This document shows, piece after piece, positions 7,612-12,123 of a stretch of DNA of 12,123 bases. Source of the stretch: an uncultured Flavobacteriales bacterium (lineage in GTDB: Bacteria > Bacteroidota > Bacteroidia > Flavobacteriales > Schleiferiaceae). A model generated the notes under the pieces. That model saw nothing but the letters and a program-made list of their open reading frames with translations. It did not search any database and was not told where the DNA came from. Made by a program: the position numbers and the translations under genes. The number at the start of each line of letters is the position of its first letter. Position 1 is the stretch's first letter. Where the stretch lies: NCBI GenBank assembly GCA_903821715.1, contig CAIJMB010000191.1, positions 1 to 12,123 of the forward strand, read 5' to 3'.

Positions 7612-9132
7612 ATGTTTGTATTCACTTCAAAAATGAAATTGCTCGCAGGGTCGCTGACTCTAGTGGGTTTGGTGTTCTTGCTCATCGGCTTTAATACGGA
7701 CTACTCGTCGCACGCGGCAGAGGGTCACGCAGAAGCAACTTCTGTTGCCGCTCACGCTGATGACCATGCCGAGGTGGCCCACGCTGGTGAAGCAGCTCCT
7801 GCCACTGAAGAAGCACCTGCAAATGCAGTGGCGCATTCCGAAGAAGCAGTCGCGGTCGACATGGCCGATGAAGCCACGCATACTGAATCGGCTCATGCTG
7901 AAGGGGTTCATGCCGAAGGCGACCACGTTGTTGAAGGAGTCGCTACGGACCACGCTGCCGAAGGTAGCGAGGCACACCCGGCTGAAGGCCATGACGAGCA
8001 CGCTGCTGAAGGCCATGGAGCATCACACGACCTAAGCGCCAACCGCCCATGGGCTGCGTTTTTGGTTAACAGTATTTTCTTCTTGGGTATTGGCATCGGG
8101 ACCTTGTTCTTTCTCGCCATTCAGTACGCCGCCCAAGTGGGTTGGTCTGCTGGATTGATCCGTGTCTTTGAAGCGGTTTCGATGTTCGTGGGTATTCCAC
8201 TTCTCGGAATCCTGTTTTTGGCCGTTACCGGAGGAATGCACATGCACCACCTATGGCATTGGATGGCCGAAGGGATCATGGATCCGGCAAGTGCCAACTA
8301 CGACCCCATCATCGCGGGCAAGGAGGGCTACTTGAATGTGCCATTCTTTACGATCCGCACGCTAGCCTACTTGGTGATTTGGGCGGGAGCCGCCTACCTG
8401 CTTCGCCGCAACAGCCTTCGTGAAGACGTGTTGCCCGCTGGACAGAATTTGTTCTTTACGCAGCGCAAATTGGCGGCTACGTTCATTGTACTCTATGCCG
8501 TGACCTCATCTACGAGCGCATGGGATTGGGTGATGTCTATTGACACCCACTGGTTCTCGACGCTCTTTGGATGGTACACCTTTGCCGGCATGTTCGTAAC
8601 TGCCATGACCGTGCTCAACTTGCTGGTGATGTACCTGCGCATCAACAACCACCTTCCGTGGATCAACGCCAACCACCAGCACGATCTCGGTAAGTTCATG
8701 TTCGCGTTCAGCGTGTTCTGGACCTACCTGTGGTTCAGTCAGTACATGCTCATTTGGTACTCGAACATTCCTGAAGAAGTAACCTACTACTTGCCACGCT
8801 TCAAGGGCGAGTACAAGCCCTTGTTTGTGGCCATGGTTGCGATGAACTTCATCTTCCCCATTTTGGTGCTCATGTCGCGGGACGCCAAGCGCATCTTCGG
8901 ATTCATTGGTTTGGCTGCGTTCTTTGTCCTGGCAGGCCACTGGCTTGACCACTACATCATGATTATGCCTGGTGCTGTGGGCTACGACTACGGATTTGGT
9001 TTTGCTGAATTGGGTGGAATCTTGTTTTACGCTGGCCTCTTTTTATGGGTGACCCTGAGCCAGTTGGCGAAAGTTCCCCTCAAGTTGAAGAACCACCCGA
9101 TGCTCACTGAAAGCGAGCACTTCCATCAATAA
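7612..9132 (+). CDS. actF: ActF: second large membrane subunit, with a His-rich N-terminal segment
   Basis: A 506-residue membrane protein, the quinol:cytochrome c oxidoreductase subunit paired with ActC. A first hydrophobic segment (about 9-27), preceded by Lys7 and Lys9, is followed by a polar segment of more than 100 residues (34-139) made mainly of Ala, Glu, His, Val and Gly, with 16 His and several AEGH units. The conserved part starts near NRPWAAFLVNSIFF (144-157) and holds about nine helices, with motifs GGMHMHHLWHW (207-217), SSTSAWDWVMSID (299-311) and AGHWLDHYIMI (441-451). If the first segment is a real helix, the total reaches the usual ten. By the positive-inside rule the His-rich stretch would be periplasmic, whether segment one is kept or cleaved. 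ActF has no known cofactor and is thought to have lost the quinol site of ActC. A later start at 7633 (residue 8) is possible. Confidence 0.93.
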   Translation: MFVFTSKMKLLAGSLTLVGLVFLLIGFNTDYSSHAAEGHAEATSVAAHADDHAEVAHAGEAAPATEEAPANAVAHSEEAVAVDMADEATHTESAHAEGVHAEGDHVVEGVATDHAAEGSEAHPAEGHDEHAAEGHGASHDLSANRPWAAFLVNSIFFLGIGIGTLFFLAIQYAAQVGWSAGLIRVFEAVSMFVGIPLLGILFLAVTGGMHMHHLWHWMAEGIMDPASANYDPIIAGKEGYLNVPFFTIRTLAYLVIWAGAAYLLRRNSLREDVLPAGQNLFFTQRKLAATFIVLYAVTSSTSAWDWVMSIDTHWFSTLFGWYTFAGMFVTAMTVLNLLVMYLRINNHLPWINANHQHDLGKFMFAFSVFWTYLWFSQYMLIWYSNIPEEVTYYLPRFKGEYKPLFVAMVAMNFIFPILVLMSRDAKRIFGFIGLAAFFVLAGHWLDHYIMIMPGAVGYDYGFGFAELGGILFYAGLFLWVTLSQLAKVPLKLKNHPMLTESEHFHQ

Positions 9133-9156
9133 TCGGACGCCCGAAAAGAAACGTTT

Positions 9157-10182
9157 ATGTCTGGAACTATGACCCTTATCGTCCTCGTGCTGGCCGTGCT
9201 TACGGCACTTCAGCTCATTCGCATATTTGAACTTTCGTCCAAAGCACGCAAGCGTGCTGAATATGAGATTACGGATCAAGACAACAACAACCAAGGTTGG
9301 TTGATGCTGCTTTTTGGAATCGGCTTGATGGTCTCCTTCTTTTGGATGCTCGCTTCTTGGAGTAAGTTGATGCTTCCGAAGTCCGCATCAGAGCACGGCA
9401 ACGACATCGATAACCTGTTCAACATCTCGATGTATGTCATTATGGCCATGTTTGTGGTCGTGCAGCCCATTCTGTTCTACTTCGCGTGGAAGTATCGCGG
9501 TGCCTCAAATCGCAAGGCCACCTACTACGAGCACAACAACCGACTAGAGTTTATTTGGACGATTGTTCCGGCACTCGTCCTCGCCGTTCTCATCATTTAC
9601 GGAATGACCACGTGGTCAAAGACGATGAACCCCAAGAACGAGCAAGAGCCAATGGTGATCGAACTCTACGCGCAGCAGTTCAAGTGGACCGCGCGCTATG
9701 CGGGAACTGACAACAAGCTTGGATTCGCGAATGTTCGATTAATCAAGGACGCAAATGTTCTTGGCGTCGACACATTGGATGCATTGTCAGCTGACGACAA
9801 GGTAACTACCGAAATCCACCTGCCCGTTGGACGCCCTGTACTGTTCAGGTTTCGTTCACAAGACGTGATTCACTCCGCCTACATGCCCCACTTCCGTGCA
9901 CAGATGAACTGTGTTCCAGGAATGACCACTCAGTTCCAGTTTACCCCGACGGTGACCACCGCAGAAATGCGACAGGACGCCGAAGTTGTAGGTAAAGTGA
10001 AGCGAATTAACGACATACGCACCGCGAAAGGTGAGGAGGCGTACGCCTACGACTACATCCTATTGTGCAACAAGATCTGCGGTTCCGCCCACTACAACAT
10101 GCAAATGAATATTGTGGTAGAGACCGAAGCAGAATACCAGAAATGGCTTGCTGAACAAAAGACTATTGCTGAATTGTTGTAA
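9157..10182 (+). CDS. coxB: Cytochrome c oxidase subunit II (CuA subunit), N-terminally extended
   Basis: A 341-residue subunit II of a heme-copper oxidase; its CuA centre takes electrons from the cytochrome chain and passes them to heme a of subunit I. The two helices normal for the family are at about 88-112 and 130-151. In front of them are two more hydrophobic segments (about 5-23 and 48-66), so four in all. The periplasmic cupredoxin domain has QFKWTARY (174-181) and CuA ligands His239 (DVIHSAYMPHF), Cys304, Cys308, His312 and Met315 (LLCNKICGSAHYNM). The residue that is usually Glu two after the first Cys is Lys306; I believe this is common in Bacteroidota. A charged insert (about 270-294) separates the two halves of the copper site. 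There is no fused cytochrome c domain. It sits 24 bases after actF and 21 before coxA. Confidence 0.95.
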   Translation: MSGTMTLIVLVLAVLTALQLIRIFELSSKARKRAEYEITDQDNNNQGWLMLLFGIGLMVSFFWMLASWSKLMLPKSASEHGNDIDNLFNISMYVIMAMFVVVQPILFYFAWKYRGASNRKATYYEHNNRLEFIWTIVPALVLAVLIIYGMTTWSKTMNPKNEQEPMVIELYAQQFKWTARYAGTDNKLGFANVRLIKDANVLGVDTLDALSADDKVTTEIHLPVGRPVLFRFRSQDVIHSAYMPHFRAQMNCVPGMTTQFQFTPTVTTAEMRQDAEVVGKVKRINDIRTAKGEEAYAYDYILLCNKICGSAHYNMQMNIVVETEAEYQKWLAEQKTIAELL

Positions 10183-10203
10183 TACCTGAAACGAACGACG
10201 AAT

Positions 10204-12003
10204 ATGGCTGACCACGCACACGACCACGCGCACGACGCGCACGACGCGCACGACGATCACGAGCACCACACCGAGAACTTCTGGACGAAGTACGTATTCT
10301 CTATGGACCACAAGATGATTGGGAAGCAGTTCCTGATCACGGGTATGTTCATGGGACTCATTGGGGTGTTTATGTCCATGCTCTTTCGCCTTCAATTAGC
10401 ATGGCCTGGAGAAAGCTTCCCGATTCTCGAGACATTCTTGGGTAAGTGGGCTCCTGATGGAGTGATGGACCCCAACATGTACCTCGCCTTGGTGACCATA
10501 CACGGAACCATCATGGTATTCTTCGTTCTGACCGCGGGCCTCAGTGGAACATTCTCGAACTTGCTTATTCCGTTGCAAATTGGTGCCCGCGACATGGCTT
10601 CAGGCTTCCTGAACATGCTGTCGTACTGGTTCTTTGCTGCGTCTTCAGTGGTGATGGTTGTTTCACTTTTTGTTGAGACGGGACCTGCTTCGGGCGGATG
10701 GACCGTGTACCCTCCATTGAGCGCACTTCCGCAGGCTATGCCGGGTTCTGGCGCGGGTATGACCCTGTGGCTCGTTTCTATGACTCTGTTCATTGCGGGT
10801 TCACTGCTTGGTTCGTTGAACTACATCGTGACGGTGATCAACCTTCGCACGAAGGGCATGAGCATGACGCGCCTGCCTTTGACCATCTGGGCCTTCTTTG
10901 TGACCGCAATCCTTGGTGTCCTTTCGTTCCCCGTTCTGTTGAGTGCTGCGCTGCTTCTAATGATGGACCGGATGCTCGGCACCTCGTTCTACTTGAGCGA
11001 CATCATGGTAGCGGGCGAGTTGCTCGGCAATCAAGGCGGTAGTCCTGTGCTGTACGAACACTTATTCTGGTTCCTTGGTCACCCTGAGGTATACATTATT
11101 CTTTTGCCTGCGCTCGGAATCACTTCTGAGGTAATTGCGACCAACTCGCGCAAGCCGATTTTCGGATACCGCGCTATGATTGGATCAATCCTCGCGATCG
11201 CCTTTCTGTCCTTCATTGTGTGGGGTCACCACATGTTTGTAACGGGCATGAATCCGTTCCTCGGTTCGGTGTTTACGTTCACGACGCTGTTGATCGCCAT
11301 TCCTTCTGCGGTAAAGGCATTCAACTACATCACCACGCTGTGGAAGGGTAACATCCAGTTCACCCCCGCGATGCTCTTCTCGATCGGTCTCGTGAGCACA
11401 TTCGTAGCAGGTGGACTGACGGGTATCATTCTGGGTGACTCTGCCTTGGACATCAATGTGCACGATACCTACTTCGTGGTAGCGCACTTCCACATCGTAA
11501 TGGGTCTTTCGGCCATTTTCGGAATGTTCGCTGGGGTGTACCACTGGTTCCCCAAGATGTACGGCCGCATGATGAACAAGTCAATGGGCTACCTGCACTT
11601 CTGGCTGACCTTTGTGAGTGCCTACGGGGTATTTTTCCCGATGCACTTCACCGGTTTGGCTGGCTTGCCCCGCCGCTACTACAGCAACGCGGAATTCCCC
11701 ATCTTCGACGAGCTTCAGGACATCAACGTGATCATCACGATGTTTGCTATCGGAGGCGGAATTGCCCAATTGATCTTCATCTTCAACTTCTTCTACTCGA
11801 TGTGGCGCGGCCCCAAGGCTCCACAGAACCCATGGAAGTCGAATACCTTGGAGTGGACTACACCAGTGGAGCACATTCACGGCAACTGGCCCGGTGCCTT
11901 GCCTGAGGTGCACCGTTGGGCCTACGACTACAGTAAGCCAGGTCACGATGAGGATTTTGTACCTCAGACGACTCCACTAAAGGACGGCGAACAAGCCCAC
12001 TAA
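10204..12003 (+). CDS. coxA: Cytochrome c oxidase subunit I, A1-type heme-copper oxidase
   Basis: A 599-residue catalytic subunit reducing O2 to water with proton pumping. About twelve helices are visible. Ligands: heme a His100 (TIHGTIMVFF) and His430; heme a3 His428 (VVAHFHIVMG); CuB His293, His342 and His343. GHPEVY (292-297) gives Glu295, the D-channel Glu, and Tyr297, which is crosslinked to His293 in the family, so this is an A1-type enzyme. Lys371 in AVKAFNY is the K-channel Lys, and Asp130 in IGARDMA matches the D-channel entry; the usual NN pair that follows is reduced here to a single clear Asn137. The first 22 residues are a His/Asp/Ala repeat with nine His, encoded in part by three exact 9-base tandem copies. 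The family norm places this tail in the cytoplasm. Subunits III and IV do not follow. Confidence 0.97.
   Translation: MADHAHDHAHDAHDAHDDHEHHTENFWTKYVFSMDHKMIGKQFLITGMFMGLIGVFMSMLFRLQLAWPGESFPILETFLGKWAPDGVMDPNMYLALVTIHGTIMVFFVLTAGLSGTFSNLLIPLQIGARDMASGFLNMLSYWFFAASSVVMVVSLFVETGPASGGWTVYPPLSALPQAMPGSGAGMTLWLVSMTLFIAGSLLGSLNYIVTVINLRTKGMSMTRLPLTIWAFFVTAILGVLSFPVLLSAALLLMMDRMLGTSFYLSDIMVAGELLGNQGGSPVLYEHLFWFLGHPEVYIILLPALGITSEVIATNSRKPIFGYRAMIGSILAIAFLSFIVWGHHMFVTGMNPFLGSVFTFTTLLIAIPSAVKAFNYITTLWKGNIQFTPAMLFSIGLVSTFVAGGLTGIILGDSALDINVHDTYFVVAHFHIVMGLSAIFGMFAGVYHWFPKMYGRMMNKSMGYLHFWLTFVSAYGVFFPMHFTGLAGLPRRYYSNAEFPIFDELQDINVIITMFAIGGGIAQLIFIFNFFYSMWRGPKAPQNPWKSNTLEWTTPVEHIHGNWPGALPEVHRWAYDYSKPGHDEDFVPQTTPLKDGEQAH
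10228..10254 (+). repeat. Three exact 9-base tandem copies in the start of coxA
   Basis: GCGCACGAC is repeated perfectly at 10228-10236, 10237-10245 and 10246-10254, in frame, giving alternating His-Asp-Ala codons in the CoxA N-terminal tail. Exact copies of a codon-multiple unit can gain or lose units by slippage without breaking the frame, so the tail length may differ between strains. Confidence 0.85.
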
Positions 12004-12020
12004 GCGTTTATAAGTTCGTT

Positions 12021-12053
12021 GAACGGCCGCCCGGAATCCCCGAGCGGCCGTTT
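12021..12053 (+). terminator. GC-rich hairpin after coxA, probable operon terminator
   Basis: AACGGCCGC (12022-12030) and GCGGCCGTT (12044-12052) form a perfect 9-base stem, with a possible G-T pair outside it and an inner CGG/CCG extension (12032-12034 with 12040-12042). It begins 18 bases after the coxA stop. The following bases TTTACATTTG are T-rich but hold no long uninterrupted T run, so it would be a moderate intrinsic terminator, or an mRNA 3'-end stabiliser. Confidence 0.65.
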
Positions 12054-12060
12054 ACATTTG
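12053..12060 (+). promoter_or_regulatory. Candidate -7 element for the downstream gene
   Basis: TACATTTG fits TAnnTTTG and overlaps the last base of the terminator stem. It ends four bases before the ATG at 12065, so a transcript from it would begin near 12066 and favour the in-frame ATG at 12101 as the start codon. No -33 TTTG is visible at normal spacing, because that region is the hairpin. Confidence 0.25.
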
Positions 12061-12064
12061 TGCT

Positions 12065-12123
12065 ATGGTGGATTTTCTGCACGACGCCTCCACGGCGGGA
12101 ATGGACGACCGCGAGGCGGAACA
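12065..12123 (+). CDS. N-terminus of the next gene, cut by the window edge (possibly ruvB)
   Basis: An ATG at 12065 opens a frame that stays open to the end of the window (19 codons), reading MVDFLHDASTAG and then MDDREAE; a second in-frame ATG is at 12101. The acidic segment before the cut resembles the start of Bacteroidota RuvB (a short acidic leader before the LRP motif), and I recall ruvB lying after the act-cox operon in some Flavobacteriia. That is recollection and inference: too few residues are present to prove it, and a chance frame cannot be excluded. Confidence 0.35.
   Translation, partial: MVDFLHDASTAGMDDREAE

Noticed and set aside
10228..10254. Short repeat array that could suggest a CRISPR or regulatory repeat
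   Set aside because: The units are 9 bases, contiguous, without spacers and in frame within coxA. They are simply coding repeats for His-Asp-Ala.
1..12123. Mobile elements, tRNA or rRNA genes, CRISPR arrays, phage or defence genes
   Set aside because: I saw no transposase, integrase, terminal inverted repeats, tRNA-like cloverleaf or rRNA segments. The whole window is accounted for by housekeeping respiratory genes and their flanks.

Overview
The window looks like a chromosomal segment from a member of the Bacteroidota, probably a Flavobacteriia-like aerobe with fairly high GC. The evidence is the gene order, the lack of convincing Shine-Dalgarno sequences before the starts, octamers fitting the Bacteroidota -7 element TAnnTTTG, and a Bacteroidota-style CuA loop (CNKICG) in oxidase subunit II. 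I cannot name a species from the sequence alone.

Layout: (1) 1-244, the 3' end of a thioredoxin-fold gene on + that has lost its start to the window edge. (2) 211-609, a small SPOR-domain protein on -, convergent with the thioredoxin gene and overlapping its 3' end by 34 bases. (3) 610-767, a divergent intergenic region with a 22-base near-perfect palindrome and a candidate promoter for the rightward operon. (4) 768-9132, the complete six-gene alternative complex III set, actA to actF. (5) 9157-12003, cytochrome c oxidase subunits II (coxB) and I (coxA), co-directional and closely spaced. (6) 12004-12123, a GC-rich terminator-like hairpin and the probable first codons of the next gene.

Function: ActC and ActF are the quinol-side membrane subunits. 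Electrons are thought to pass through the iron-sulfur clusters of ActB to the c-type hemes of ActA and ActE, and then to the CuA site of CoxB and the heme a / heme a3-CuB centre of CoxA. Joint encoding agrees with the known ACIII-aa3 supercomplex of Bacteroidota. Subunits III and IV and the assembly factors (Sco, CtaA/B) are not in the window.

This is a known system in a conserved arrangement, not a new one. The points most worth a second look are an extra monoheme domain fused to the N-terminus of ActA (six CXXCH motifs in total), the palindrome over the probable -33 region of the operon promoter, His-rich tracts in three different subunits (ActC tail, ActF N-terminal segment, CoxA N-terminus), and a CoxB with two extra N-terminal membrane segments and Lys in place of the usual Glu of the CuA loop.
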